NCBI GenBank assembly: GCA_030041255.1
Contig: JASHOF010000111.1
Span: 1 to 33,264, forward strand
Direction of reading: 5' to 3'
Length of the DNA: 33,264 nt
Source: Acetobacteraceae bacterium
Lineage (GTDB): Bacteria; Pseudomonadota; Alphaproteobacteria; Acetobacterales; Acetobacteraceae
Shown here: positions 1 to 7,805 of the stretch, piece by piece
Numbering within the stretch: position 1 is the stretch's first letter
How the letters are laid out: each line of letters opens with the position of its first letter
Position numbers and translations under genes: made by a program
Notes under the pieces: generated by a model
What the model was told of the DNA's origin: nothing
Databases searched by the model: none
The model's input: only the letters and a program-made list of their open reading frames with translations

Positions 1-1
1 C

Positions 2-310
2 GGTCAGGGCGGCCAGGGTGGTAACGGCTCGTCCGGTCATCAGGGCGGCAACGGCGGAGTCGGCGGTCAGGGTGGTAACGGCTCGTCCGGTCACCAGGGC
101 GGCAACTGCGGAGTCGGCGGCCAGGGTGGCAACGGCTCGTCCGGCGGCCAGGGTGGCAACGGCGGGTCCGGCGGCCAGGGTGGCAACGGGTCGCCTGGCG
201 GGTCCGGAGGCCAGGGTGGCAACGGCTCGTCCGGAGGCCAGGGTGGCAACGGCGGAGTCGGCGGTCAGAGCGGCAACGGGTCGCCTGGCGGGTCCGGCGG
301 CCAGGACGGC
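2..310 (+). repeat. In-frame 27-bp tandem repeats (Gly-Gln-Gly-Asn units)
   Basis: About eleven imperfect copies of a 27-bp unit (ggc-ggc-cag-ggt-ggc-aac-ggc plus two variable codons) are arranged head to tail, two of them with a 9 or 12-bp insertion encoding Pro-Gly-Gly-Ser. All length changes are multiples of three, so the reading frame is kept. Such an array is prone to slippage, and copy number may vary between strains (inference). Confidence 0.75.
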
Positions 311-547
311 GGCGGACATTCTCTTTCGACGTCGGTGGCGACGTCCGTTTCAACGTCACTGGCGTCTATCTCTGGCGGCGATCCGGCATCGACGCCTACG
401 GTATCGACCCCTAGCGGGACGACTTCCGGAGCGACACCAACGTCAGCAGTCGCATCTGCGATCGGCAACGGCGGATTCTTGGACCATTGCAGCCCAGAGT
501 ATCTCTCGGCGCTCTCGCAGAACGCGTGCACCACACCAAGACGATAG
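2..547 (+). CDS. Glycine-rich repeat protein, C-terminal part (5' truncated by window edge)
   Basis: An open frame enters from the left edge and ends at TAG 545-547, giving the last 181 residues. Residues 1 to about 103 are tandem 9-residue units of the form GGQGGNG followed by SS, GV or GS, with two units extended by PGGS. One unit carries a cysteine (GGNCGV). A Ser/Thr/Ala-rich segment follows (STSVATSVSTSLAS...), then a short tail with two cysteines (DHCSPEYLSALSQNACTT). The codons vary between units while the amino acids stay constant, so this frame appears to be the selected one; the other two plus-strand frames are Arg/Ala-rich artefacts. The composition resembles secreted or surface glycine-rich proteins (collagen-like or PGRS-like in style), but I recognise no family. 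The start and any signal peptide lie outside the window. It is convergent with the small secreted protein gene at 653-1066. Confidence 0.6.
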   Translation, partial: GQGGQGGNGSSGHQGGNGGVGGQGGNGSSGHQGGNCGVGGQGGNGSSGGQGGNGGSGGQGGNGSPGGSGGQGGNGSSGGQGGNGGVGGQSGNGSPGGSGGQDGGGHSLSTSVATSVSTSLASISGGDPASTPTVSTPSGTTSGATPTSAVASAIGNGGFLDHCSPEYLSALSQNACTTPRR

Positions 548-585
548 GAAAAAGACGTAGCTTTCATCTGCGTCTCCATGACGGT

Positions 586-638
586 CCCACCGCTGGCGCG
601 GTGGGGTGCCGGGTCCGGTCCCTCAGGGGGCCGGACCC
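586..638. terminator. Double hairpin between convergent genes (bidirectional terminator candidate)
   Basis: Two adjacent perfect stems lie between the stop codons of the convergent genes ending at 547 and 653. The first is CCCACCGC (586-593) with GCGGTGGG (598-605), loop of 4. The second is GGGTCCGG (611-618) with CCGGACCC (631-638), loop of 12. Neither is followed by a clear T run, so efficiency as an intrinsic terminator is uncertain. Confidence 0.45.
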
Positions 639-652
639 GACCGGGCTCAGGG

Positions 653-1066
653 TTAAAGAGGCGGCAGACCGGAAATGTTGCCGCTGAGATTGCCGAAAGT
701 GGCGGTCGCGCCCTCGTGACCACCGGCACCGGCCTGAGAGCCGTTCAGGGTGCCCGGGTTGTCCAGTGAGCCTGAGAAATTCGTCCCGCCGCTCGCGGAA
801 TTGCAGTAATCGCCCACTTCGACGCCATTCACGCCGCCGGTCGCCGTGGCTCCGCCGGCCGTGCTCGAAAAGCCGATGGTAAAGCCACCGGTAATGCCGC
901 CGCCGACTGAGCCGGAGCTGGAGTTGCTCGATCTGCCGCCGCCGGAACTCGTGACGGCCTGACCCGTCGCGCCGCCGGTCATGAACGAATTCGTGGTCCC
1001 GCGCGCGAACGCCGCACCGGATAGCCCGATTGCGAGGACGGCGCCCATCATCAAAGCCTTCTTCAT
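653..1066 (-). CDS. Small secreted Gly/Ser-rich protein, function unknown
   Basis: A 137-residue protein begins MKKALMMGAVLAIGLSGAAFA, a typical Sec signal peptide with a likely cleavage after AFA. The mature part is low in complexity and rich in Gly, Ser, Thr and Asn, with a single cysteine in the segment GDYCNSASGG. The start at 1066 is preferred over an upstream in-frame start at 1147 because it puts the signal peptide at the N-terminus and has a purine-rich GGAAAGG about 10 nt upstream. I recognise no domain. Length, signal peptide and composition suggest an exported or surface-associated protein; a link to the glycine-rich protein on its other side is only positional. The two genes converge on a double hairpin. 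Confidence 0.6.
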   Translation of the reverse strand: MKKALMMGAVLAIGLSGAAFARGTTNSFMTGGATGQAVTSSGGGRSSNSSSGSVGGGITGGFTIGFSSTAGGATATGGVNGVEVGDYCNSASGGTNFSGSLDNPGTLNGSQAGAGGHEGATATFGNLSGNISGLPPL

Positions 1067-1192
1067 GCTGATAAGCCTTTCCGCTCCTGGTTTCGGTCCT
1101 GCGGTTCGATCATTCCCCACCGCGGGAACTGGGGATCCCCGGCTCAACTCGACTTCGCGGCCACCTGGCCGCTTCGTTGCGTTGCCTGAAGA

Positions 1193-1242
1193 GGCGTTAA
1201 CGCCCGAGACCCAAGCGGCGTCTTCGCGTTGGGCGTTAACGG
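1193..1242. promoter_or_regulatory. Pair of CGTTAACG palindromes (possible operator)
   Basis: GGCGTTAACGCC at 1193-1204 is a perfect 12-bp palindrome. A second copy, GGCGTTAACGGT (1232-1243), shares the CGTTAACG core 39 bp downstream. The two also form an 11-bp inverted repeat with each other (1195-1205 with 1231-1241). They sit about 130-180 bp upstream of the secreted-protein start at 1066. A dimeric regulator binding two sites is a reasonable guess, without further support. Confidence 0.35.
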
Positions 1243-2184
1243 TCGTGCAAAAATGCGCGGCGTCGGAAAGACATCGGCCAATAGGTGTTCACTCTTGGGT
1301 AGTCTTTCCCATTTTTTATACGTTCGAGTGCGCCTTCCGGCTTTGCGGCACGCTCGAGGAATATCATTCACATAACAGTGTCCCGTTGGCTTGCTGGATG
1401 ACTGCGGACGCCAGGCGGCTGTCTCGCGCCTGCGGGGCATGACGGTGGGCGCCGAAACACCCATGCGAACCAATTGCCGTGTTCAGACGGCACTCGCCGC
1501 CTGCATTCGGTCGCACGGATTGGTGGACGCCAGCGGCGGCACCGTTCCGTTCGGTGGCGTATCGCACTGGCTTCGCCGTCGCGAGCAGGTTCGTCTCGGG
1601 GTTCGCGTTCCCGGCGTCGGGCGGGAACACGTGCTTCGCGCCATCAAGACCGATCAAGGTAGGCTGCGCGGCGGACGGCACCCCTCGCGACGGCACATGA
1701 CGAGAGCCACCGTGCCACACCGCGATGCCGGAAGCGAGTGTCGTGCAGCGCATCGCTTTTGCACGCTGAACGATACGAATGCCATACTGGAGAGCAATTC
1801 CGACGACAGATTCGGGTTTCTCAGCCTGGAAGTCTCCATGATGCTATCGCCCTCGAGGTCGGCGTGGTGCGGCGGTCGCTGCATCAGGCCGATCATGAGC
1901 GCTGTTGCGAGCGAGGGATTGCGATCCTGCTTTTGCGGACGGCCTCTCCGACCGCACGACCCCCCGCCCTGCCGCAGAAGCGCTTTCGGTGGCGTGTTCC
2001 ACCCGGATGCCCAACCTCCCGATGGTGATCGATCGGGTGACAAAACCAAGTGGGCGCTTCTGTTTTTCTCGTATCGGCAGGCTCCCGCGCCCGGACGGAG
2101 TGCAAACGCCGATGGCCGCCGAAAGCGGCGCGGCGTCCGCCGTTCTGCCGAACGCGAGCAGGCAACGTAACAGGGAACCAGACC

Positions 2185-2223
2185 ATGAAAGCCGCCTCCG
2201 GCCGGGCCGTTCGATCCGCCTGA
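2185..2223 (+). CDS. Possible 12-residue leader ORF upstream of the CLC gene
   Basis: ATG 2185 opens a short frame (MKAASGRAVRSA) that ends at TGA 2221-2223. AGGGA lies about 8 nt upstream as a possible ribosome site. The stop overlaps the GAGGAGG (2222-2228) that could serve the CLC start GTG 2238, an arrangement seen in translational coupling or leader-peptide control. There is no residue pattern typical of an attenuation peptide, so this is tentative. Confidence 0.25.
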   Translation: MKAASGRAVRSA

Positions 2224-2237
2224 GGAGGCCAGAACCC

Positions 2238-4205
2238 GTGGCCGGGATTGGCCCCCTTCCCTCTTGCGGGGTATGCACCGTGATGCGATATGTCGCCGGT
2301 CGCCGGAGGCGATACCCCCTACCCCCCATGAGGTTGGTCTTGAAGAAGAGTGCTGTCTCGGTCGCGGCCCAATCGGCGGTGGGCGTCGCGCCCGCAAAGA
2401 AGAATCCGAGCCTCGAGAATCTCGGCGATTTCACCACCAGCCCCCGCGTTCTGGTCATCACGGCGATTGCGCTCGTTGTCGGGACAGCGGGCATGATCGC
2501 GGGCGTCATCCTGTTGAAGCTGATCTATCTCGTAACGAATCTGGCCTATTTCGGCCAATTTACCTTCACTGTTCAGCCGTTCAGTCACTCGCCGCTCGGC
2601 TATGCAGCCGTGATCGTACCGGTCATCGGCGGGTTGATCGTCGGGCTGATGGCGCGTTACGGGTCGGAGAAGATCAGGGGCCATGGTATCCCTGAGGCGA
2701 TCGAGGCGATCCTGCTGGGCCGCAGCCGGCTCGATCTGAAAGTCACCATCCTGAAGCCCACCTCATCGGCCATCGCCATCGGCACCGGCGGACCGTTCGG
2801 CGCTGAAGGGCCCATCATCATGACCGGGGGGGCGATCGGCTCGCTGATCGCACAGATGCTACCGGTGAGCGACACCGAGCGGAAGACGCTGCTGGTGGCC
2901 GGTGCGGCAGCAGGCATGACGACAGTGTTCGGCACGCCGATTGCCGCCGTGATGCTGGCCGTTGAACTGTTGCTCTTCGAGTGGTCGCCGCGAAGCTTCG
3001 TTCCGGTCGCCGCCGCCGCGATCATTGCCGATGTCGAGCGAACGGCCATTCACCTGCCGACGCCGCTCTTTCCCTTTCACGGTGGCATGGAAACGTCTTT
3101 TCTCGGGCTTGGCGCCTGGATTTTTGTCGGGCTCATGTCGGGCGTTCTTTCCGGCGCCCTGACCCAGCTTGTCTATGCCTGCGAGGATCAGTTCCTGAAG
3201 CTGCCAATCCACTGGATGTGGTGGCCGCTGCTGGGCGGCCTGGTGGTCGGGATTGGCGGATTGATCGACCCGCGCGCACTCGGCGTGGGCTACGACAATA
3301 TCGCCGAGATGCTGCGGGGCGATATGTCGCCGTTGCCCGGGTTGGTGCTGCTGGCGGTCAAGGCGGTGATCTGGTCGGTAGCGCTCGGGTCCGGCACTTC
3401 GGGTGGCGTGCTGGCGCCACTCCTCATCATGGGCGGGAGCATGGGCGCCGCGCTGGCATCCTTCCTGCCGCACGCGAGCCCTGGATTCTGGGCGCTGCTT
3501 GCGATGTCGGCGACCATGGGCGGCACCATGCGTTCGCCGTTGACGGCGACCTTCTTCGCCGTCGAGGTCACGGGCAATACGCATGTCCTGCTGCCGTTGA
3601 TCGCGGCCACGGTCACCGCGCATCTGTTCACGGTCCTGGTGATGCGCCGCTCGATCCTGACCGAGAAGGTCGCCCGTCATGGCCATCACCTCACGCGCGA
3701 GTACCGGGTTGATCCGTTTGCGCTCATGCAGGTGCACGACATCATGGCAACGGAGGTGACGAGCCTGCCAGGAACGACGACGTTGCACGAGGCCGCCCGG
3801 TTCCTGACCAGCCCCGAGGCCCGGCATCCGAGCTTTCCGGTCGTCGACGAGGAGCGGCATGTGCTTGGCATCGTCAATCCGCCTGCCGTCATCGCCTGGC
3901 GGCGCGCTGGCCGCGAGCGGGGCGAGTCCCTCGCTGCTCTGCTCTCCAACCAGCAGCTCCAGGCCGCCTATCCGGACGAGTACCTCGAAAACGTGATCGA
4001 GCGAATGATGCAAGCCAACATCGCCCATATGGCGGTTGTATCCCGCACGGACGCCAAGCTTGTCGGTTATATCGGCTGGCGCGATCTGCTGGGTGCCCGG
4101 CAACGCGTAAAAGTGGAGGAGACGGAGCGGATCGCGTTCTACCACAAGGCTGAAGGCGGCCGGGCGCGAAAAGGCCGGAATAATGGGTCGGCAGGAAGCG
4201 CATGA
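2238..4205 (+). CDS. CLC-family chloride channel/antiporter with C-terminal CBS domains
   Basis: An inner-membrane anion channel or Cl-/H+ exchanger of the CLC fold followed by a cytoplasmic CBS pair. The filter motifs are visible: GHGIP (in KIRGHGIPEA; CLC-ec1 has GSGIP), GAEGP with the gating glutamate, and GGVLAP (GGIFAP-like). Many hydrophobic helices span roughly residues 70-475, and the last 150 residues hold two CBS-like segments (beginning MQVHDIMATEV and ENVIERMMQANIAHM). The start is uncertain. GTG 2238 has the best ribosome site (GAGGAGG, 9-nt spacing); ATG 2283 and ATG 2328 are in frame, and conserved sequence begins after 2328. From 2238 the product has 655 residues. It is not the fluoride-specific CLC-F type, and I saw no fluoride riboswitch upstream. 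Confidence 0.9.
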   Translation: MAGIGPLPSCGVCTVMRYVAGRRRRYPLPPMRLVLKKSAVSVAAQSAVGVAPAKKNPSLENLGDFTTSPRVLVITAIALVVGTAGMIAGVILLKLIYLVTNLAYFGQFTFTVQPFSHSPLGYAAVIVPVIGGLIVGLMARYGSEKIRGHGIPEAIEAILLGRSRLDLKVTILKPTSSAIAIGTGGPFGAEGPIIMTGGAIGSLIAQMLPVSDTERKTLLVAGAAAGMTTVFGTPIAAVMLAVELLLFEWSPRSFVPVAAAAIIADVERTAIHLPTPLFPFHGGMETSFLGLGAWIFVGLMSGVLSGALTQLVYACEDQFLKLPIHWMWWPLLGGLVVGIGGLIDPRALGVGYDNIAEMLRGDMSPLPGLVLLAVKAVIWSVALGSGTSGGVLAPLLIMGGSMGAALASFLPHASPGFWALLAMSATMGGTMRSPLTATFFAVEVTGNTHVLLPLIAATVTAHLFTVLVMRRSILTEKVARHGHHLTREYRVDPFALMQVHDIMATEVTSLPGTTTLHEAARFLTSPEARHPSFPVVDEERHVLGIVNPPAVIAWRRAGRERGESLAALLSNQQLQAAYPDEYLENVIERMMQANIAHMAVVSRTDAKLVGYIGWRDLLGARQRVKVEETERIAFYHKAEGGRARKGRNNGSAGSA

Positions 4206-4383
4206 AATTCGCTGCCGCGCCTGATACGGTTACGTCATAATACCTGCTCCCGGTGGCGACAACGCCGGCCGGTGGAAGGTGCGGCGGCTTCTGCGAGCCC
4301 TTCCGGACCGGCCGCCGAGCCGTCCTGTTGCGCGGTGAAGCCGCCGCCAGACCCACTGCCGGCGGCCTCGGAACCCATCCGAT

Positions 4384-5100
4384 TCAGACCTGCAGGAAGC
4401 CAATGCGGTCTTCCTCCAGCACCGCGGCGGTCAGTGGCCCGCCGTAGACCGCGCCGGTATCGATGCCAATTCTGGTTGCCCGCACGACAGGGGCTTTGGC
4501 CGGCGTGTGGCCGTGAACCACCACCACACCGAAATTGCCTGTGCAGGAAAGGAACGGTTCGCGAATCCAGACCAGGTCCTCGTCATCCTGATCGGCCAGC
4601 GCAACACCCGGACGCAACCCGGCGTGCACGAAAAGATAGCCGTCTTCGCGATGGGAAAGCCGCAGCGCCTGGAGGAAGCGAAGGTGCTCCTCGGGTACCG
4701 CCTTCGCCCATTTCCGGGGCGGCGAATCGGGATCGATTCGCCAACTCCTGAGGGTCGCATCCGCACCATTCATCCGCCAGAGTTCAGCCGCTTCGTCATC
4801 TCCCCCAAGCAGCACGCGGAGCGCCATCCACTCGTGATTGCCGCACAGGCAAACCGTCTCTGCTCCGCCGATCCGGATGCCGGCAGCCAGCCTCGCCAGG
4901 ACCCCCGCGCTGTCCGGCCCGCGGTCGATGTAGTCCCCGATATGCAGAACGAGGGTTGCGGCGCAGGGCCGTGCGGCAAGGTCGGCGGAGATCGTCTCGT
5001 GCATCGCCACCAGCCGGCGCGCCATACCATGCACATCCCCGATCGCATAGACGCGGCGCCCAGGTGCGAGTTTCGCCGGTGCTAACCGGAAGGTAACCAT
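4384..5100 (-). CDS. PPP-family metallophosphatase (serine/threonine phosphatase-like)
   Basis: A 238-residue protein with the full calcineurin-like signature: GDVHG (residues 21-25), GDYIDRG (55-61), GNHE (87-90), a later FVHAG and VVHGHTP near the C-terminus. These residues bind two metals and hydrolyse phosphoesters. Bacterial relatives include PrpA-type protein phosphatases and diadenosine tetraphosphatase-like enzymes, so the substrate cannot be set from sequence. ATG 5100 is chosen because it places GDVHG at the usual distance from the N-terminus; the upstream extension has no family features. The gene converges on the CLC gene (178-bp gap) and is divergent from the EAL-like cassette. 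The 178-bp gap 4206-4383 holds no gene and no clear terminator. Confidence 0.85.
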   Translation of the reverse strand: MVTFRLAPAKLAPGRRVYAIGDVHGMARRLVAMHETISADLAARPCAATLVLHIGDYIDRGPDSAGVLARLAAGIRIGGAETVCLCGNHEWMALRVLLGGDDEAAELWRMNGADATLRSWRIDPDSPPRKWAKAVPEEHLRFLQALRLSHREDGYLFVHAGLRPGVALADQDDEDLVWIREPFLSCTGNFGVVVVHGHTPAKAPVVRATRIGIDTGAVYGGPLTAAVLEEDRIGFLQV

Positions 5101-5171
5101 GGCGGGTGAGGCTACCAGCTTCGACCGTTCGCTCCGAGACGCCCTTGCTCCAGGTTGAACAGGAGCTTCCT

Positions 5172-6626
5172 TTGGCTCGGCCTGGCTGGGGCAGAGGGCA
5201 GCACGCTCCGAAAGCTTTTCCCGGGGATAGCCAGTCGGTGGCGGGCCCAGCCCCTGCGCCCGAACCCGGAGGTTCCCGGGATGGCTCAGCCGAGCGGCTT
5301 TTGCTGGATGCAACCCGCCGGGCAGTGCGCGCGCCCGCCGAGCGGGTGGCGCTGGTGCTGCATCTCAGCCGTCTCGGCCCTCCCGCGCCGGAGCCGCATC
5401 ACCGGCGCATTGCCCGCGCACTCCTCACGGAAGCGGCCCAGCGCCTGGACGGGCAGCTCTTTCCGCTCGGCAACGGCGATCTCGCGCTCCTCTGTCGCGC
5501 CGCGCATTCGCGAACGCCGGCGGCAAACGAGCCGGCCTCTCTCCGCAGCAACCTCGCCCGCCTGTTCGGGGGCGAGGCCGCCGGACCAGAGGCCATTGTC
5601 TCGCTCTGGCCCCTCCCGGGACAAGCGGACCTGCTGCTTGCCTACGCCGCGGAACGGCTGGCTGCCGCTGAACAGTTCGGTGCCGCGTTACGTCGCGATG
5701 CGATCGAGCGGAGCAGGACGTTTTCGGTTGCGATCCCGCCAGAGCCGGCGCCGATGACCGGCCTGCCCGATTTCCCGGAGATGTTGCAGCGGCGGACCGG
5801 CGCCCTCGTCGCCCGATCCGGCGGCACTCCTTCCCACGCCCTTCGCCCGCTCTTCCGCGAGCTTGCCTTCTCGTCCGCAGCGCTCTCTGCTCACTACGCG
5901 CCAGCCAGCGATACCAGCTCCGACCCCTGGCTGTTGCGGCATTTCGGCGGCCGTCTCGAGGAGCCATTGCTGGCGCTGATCGAGGCTGCCCTGCCCGGCT
6001 CCGGGCCGATCGGTATGGCAGGCACTCCGCCCGGCTTCGCATTGCATCTCAATTTATCAACGAAAACCATCATGAAAGAAAGAAGCGCGCATGTCTTTCG
6101 CCTTTCCCGATCGATTGGCGTGCCGATCGGCGTCGAGGTTTCTCTGGTCGAGGCGGCGGCGATGCCGGAGGCGTTCGCCGCCGCCCGAAGCGTGCTGCGC
6201 CGCGCGGGCTTGCGGATCGTCCTTGGCACGATTTCGCATCAGGCGCTGCTGCTGACCCGGCCACAGTCCCTCGATGCCGACCTCTTCAAGCTCGATTGGT
6301 CAGCGCGCCTGGCACGCCTTACCGAGCCCGACCGCGGCGCCCTGGCTTCGGCATTCGATGCCATCGGGAGGGAACGGGTGATCTTGAATCGGGCGGACAA
6401 CGAGGAAGCCGTGCTTTGGGGTCTCGGGCATGGCATCCGGCGATTCGTGGGCCATCATGTGGAGGTCATGCTGGCCGCCGGGCGCATGCTCGCCTGCGCG
6501 GCCGCCTCCGGATGCACGCTCGGGCAGTGCAGCGAACGGGCCGCCTCGGCAACGGCTCCGGGCCGGCGCTTTTGCCGCAATCTCTCCTTGCTCGATTCCG
6601 GAGCACCCTCCGCCGCCCCGTCATGA
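5172..6626 (+). CDS. Protein with degenerate EAL-like (and possibly GGDEF-like) domains
   Basis: The C-terminal half follows the EAL phosphodiesterase fold order while losing the catalytic residues. LHLNLS matches the NLS motif and VEVSLVEA the LEITE strand. IVLGTISHQALLL stands where DDFGTG should be, LDADLFKLD matches D.LKID, and VILNRADNEEAVLW replaces AEGVE.EEQL. A region near residues 110-130 (LFPLGNGDLALLCR) resembles a ruined GGDEF strand-turn-strand. It is therefore probably catalytically dead and may be a sensor or scaffold, perhaps a c-di-GMP receptor (inference). The start is uncertain: TTG 5172 has AGGAG with 6-nt spacing; GTG 5238 and GTG 5106 are alternatives, the last leaving only 5 bp to the divergent gene. 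From TTG it is 484 residues. It overlaps the next gene by ATGA and is clearly paralogous to it. Confidence 0.7.
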   Translation: MARPGWGRGQHAPKAFPGDSQSVAGPAPAPEPGGSRDGSAERLLLDATRRAVRAPAERVALVLHLSRLGPPAPEPHHRRIARALLTEAAQRLDGQLFPLGNGDLALLCRAAHSRTPAANEPASLRSNLARLFGGEAAGPEAIVSLWPLPGQADLLLAYAAERLAAAEQFGAALRRDAIERSRTFSVAIPPEPAPMTGLPDFPEMLQRRTGALVARSGGTPSHALRPLFRELAFSSAALSAHYAPASDTSSDPWLLRHFGGRLEEPLLALIEAALPGSGPIGMAGTPPGFALHLNLSTKTIMKERSAHVFRLSRSIGVPIGVEVSLVEAAAMPEAFAAARSVLRRAGLRIVLGTISHQALLLTRPQSLDADLFKLDWSARLARLTEPDRGALASAFDAIGRERVILNRADNEEAVLWGLGHGIRRFVGHHVEVMLAAGRMLACAAASGCTLGQCSERAASATAPGRRFCRNLSLLDSGAPSAAPS

Positions 6627-7759
6627 CGGCATTGCCCGAGCTCCCGAGCGTGGAACTCGATACGATGGCGCTCAGCAGCCTGGCGCGCGATTGCCGGCTG
6701 GCCGGGGTCGAGCGGCAGGTCCTGCTGGTTCGATTCTCCCTCCTTCCGCCCGAGTATTACCGCCCGCACCATGGCCGGCTTGCCGAGAGCGCGCTCGAGC
6801 CGCTCGCCGGCGCCGACCGCGCTCGGGTCTATCGCCTGCCCGGGCACGATCTCGCGCTGGCCTGGCGTGGCGATGCCGGGCGCCAGGAGAACCGCGTGCT
6901 TGCCACGCTTGCGGTTCTGTTCGCCGAACCGGCTCCGCCACTGCCCCGTTTCGCCGAGCTGGTGCGTCGCTTCACCGTGCCGCGCGACGCCGAACGGCTG
7001 GCCGCGTGCCTCGCCGCGCCCGAGCCGATTGAGCCTCAGGCACCGGAGCGACCTCCGCTCGACCTCGCGGCGCTCGGCGCGATCGAACGGGCGCTCGCTT
7101 CGGCGGACATGTCACGCTTCTCCCGCCGCCGATCGATCTGCCGGCGGGATGGTTCCGGTCAATTCCGACTCGCCTGGGAGAAGCGTTTTCTGTCGGTGAG
7201 CGAGATTGGCGAAAGCCTCGCCCCCGAGCACGATCTTGCTGGCGACCCGTGGTTGTTTCGCCGCCTCACGCGCACGCTCGATCGGCGCCTGCTGGCCTTG
7301 CTCTCCGCACCCCGCGAACTGTCTTCGGCGCCACCATTCGCCATCAATCTCAATGTCGAGTCGATTCTTTCTCCCGCCTTCCTCACCTTTGACGTCGCCC
7401 TGCCGGCCGGCCTGCGCGGAGAAATCGTGCTCGAACTTCTGCCTGCCGATATCCTGAATGATGCGCCCGCCTTCCTTTTCGCGCGCGATTTCGTGCGCGG
7501 GCGCGGTTATCGCCTAGCGCTCGGTGGCGTCGCGCCGGCGCTTCTCCCCATGTTGCCACTGCCGGCGTTGGGGCTCGATTTCCTGGAGCTCCGCTACTCG
7601 TCCGAACTGGCGTCGATGCCGGCGGCGGCGCTCGATGCCGCCTCGGAAGAGCGCGAGCGGATTTTGCTCGCCGGCGCCGATTCTCCGGCCGCGTTGCTCT
7701 GGGGCGAAGCGCAGGGCTTCGTCCTGTTCCAAGGGCGGGCCGCGCTTCCTGTTTCGTAA
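6623..7759 (+). CDS. Second degenerate EAL-like protein, paralogue of the preceding gene
   Basis: A 378-residue protein that aligns along its length with the upstream gene. RVYRLPGHDLALAWRG parallels LFPLGNGDLALLCR, and GDPWLFRRL parallels SDPWLLRHF. EAL landmarks are recognisable but mutated: INLNVESIL (NLS motif), GEIVLELLPADIL (LEITE), YRLALGGVAPALLPML (ALDDFGTGYSSL), LDFLELRYS (VDYLKID) and ILLAGADSPAALLWGEAQG (IAEGVET...LG), ending with FQGRAALP, close to the canonical QG...P. The acidic metal ligands are gone, so c-di-GMP hydrolysis is not expected. ATG 6623 overlaps the previous stop (ATGA), implying translational coupling and equimolar synthesis; the two could form a heterodimer. A 46-bp gap separates it from the ABC ATPase gene. 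Confidence 0.75.
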   Translation: MTALPELPSVELDTMALSSLARDCRLAGVERQVLLVRFSLLPPEYYRPHHGRLAESALEPLAGADRARVYRLPGHDLALAWRGDAGRQENRVLATLAVLFAEPAPPLPRFAELVRRFTVPRDAERLAACLAAPEPIEPQAPERPPLDLAALGAIERALASADMSRFSRRRSICRRDGSGQFRLAWEKRFLSVSEIGESLAPEHDLAGDPWLFRRLTRTLDRRLLALLSAPRELSSAPPFAINLNVESILSPAFLTFDVALPAGLRGEIVLELLPADILNDAPAFLFARDFVRGRGYRLALGGVAPALLPMLPLPALGLDFLELRYSSELASMPAAALDAASEERERILLAGADSPAALLWGEAQGFVLFQGRAALPVS

Positions 7760-7805
7760 TGCGCCGGGCCTTGGCGAATGTCCTCGATCGGCCTATCCCG
7801 CCGGC

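Larger units (their letters stand above)
1067..2237. other. Long gene-poor region with palindromes
   Basis: About 1.17 kb without a convincing gene; open frames on both strands overlap each other and have Arg/Pro/Ala-rich, shadow-like compositions. It contains the paired CGTTAACG palindromes (1193-1242), a possible plus-strand promoter (TTGGGT 1295-1300, 16-bp spacer, TATACG 1317-1322), a hairpin GTTCCCG (1607-1613) with CGGGAAC (1622-1628), a short minus-strand stretch resembling the start of an IS110-family transposase (1625-1660), and a possible 12-codon leader ORF at 2185-2223. It could hold a decayed gene or an unrecognised RNA. Confidence 0.5.

Noticed and set aside
18-560. Arg/Ala-rich open frame over the glycine repeats
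   Set aside because: It is a shifted reading of the same repeat; synonymous changes between units favour the Gly-rich frame.
265-729. Minus-strand frame across the gap between the first two genes
   Set aside because: It spans the double hairpin and overlaps both genes; no family features.
2140-2330. Fluoride riboswitch upstream of the CLC gene
   Set aside because: The conserved crcB-motif elements are not seen, and the protein is a CBS-bearing CLC, not the fluoride-specific type.
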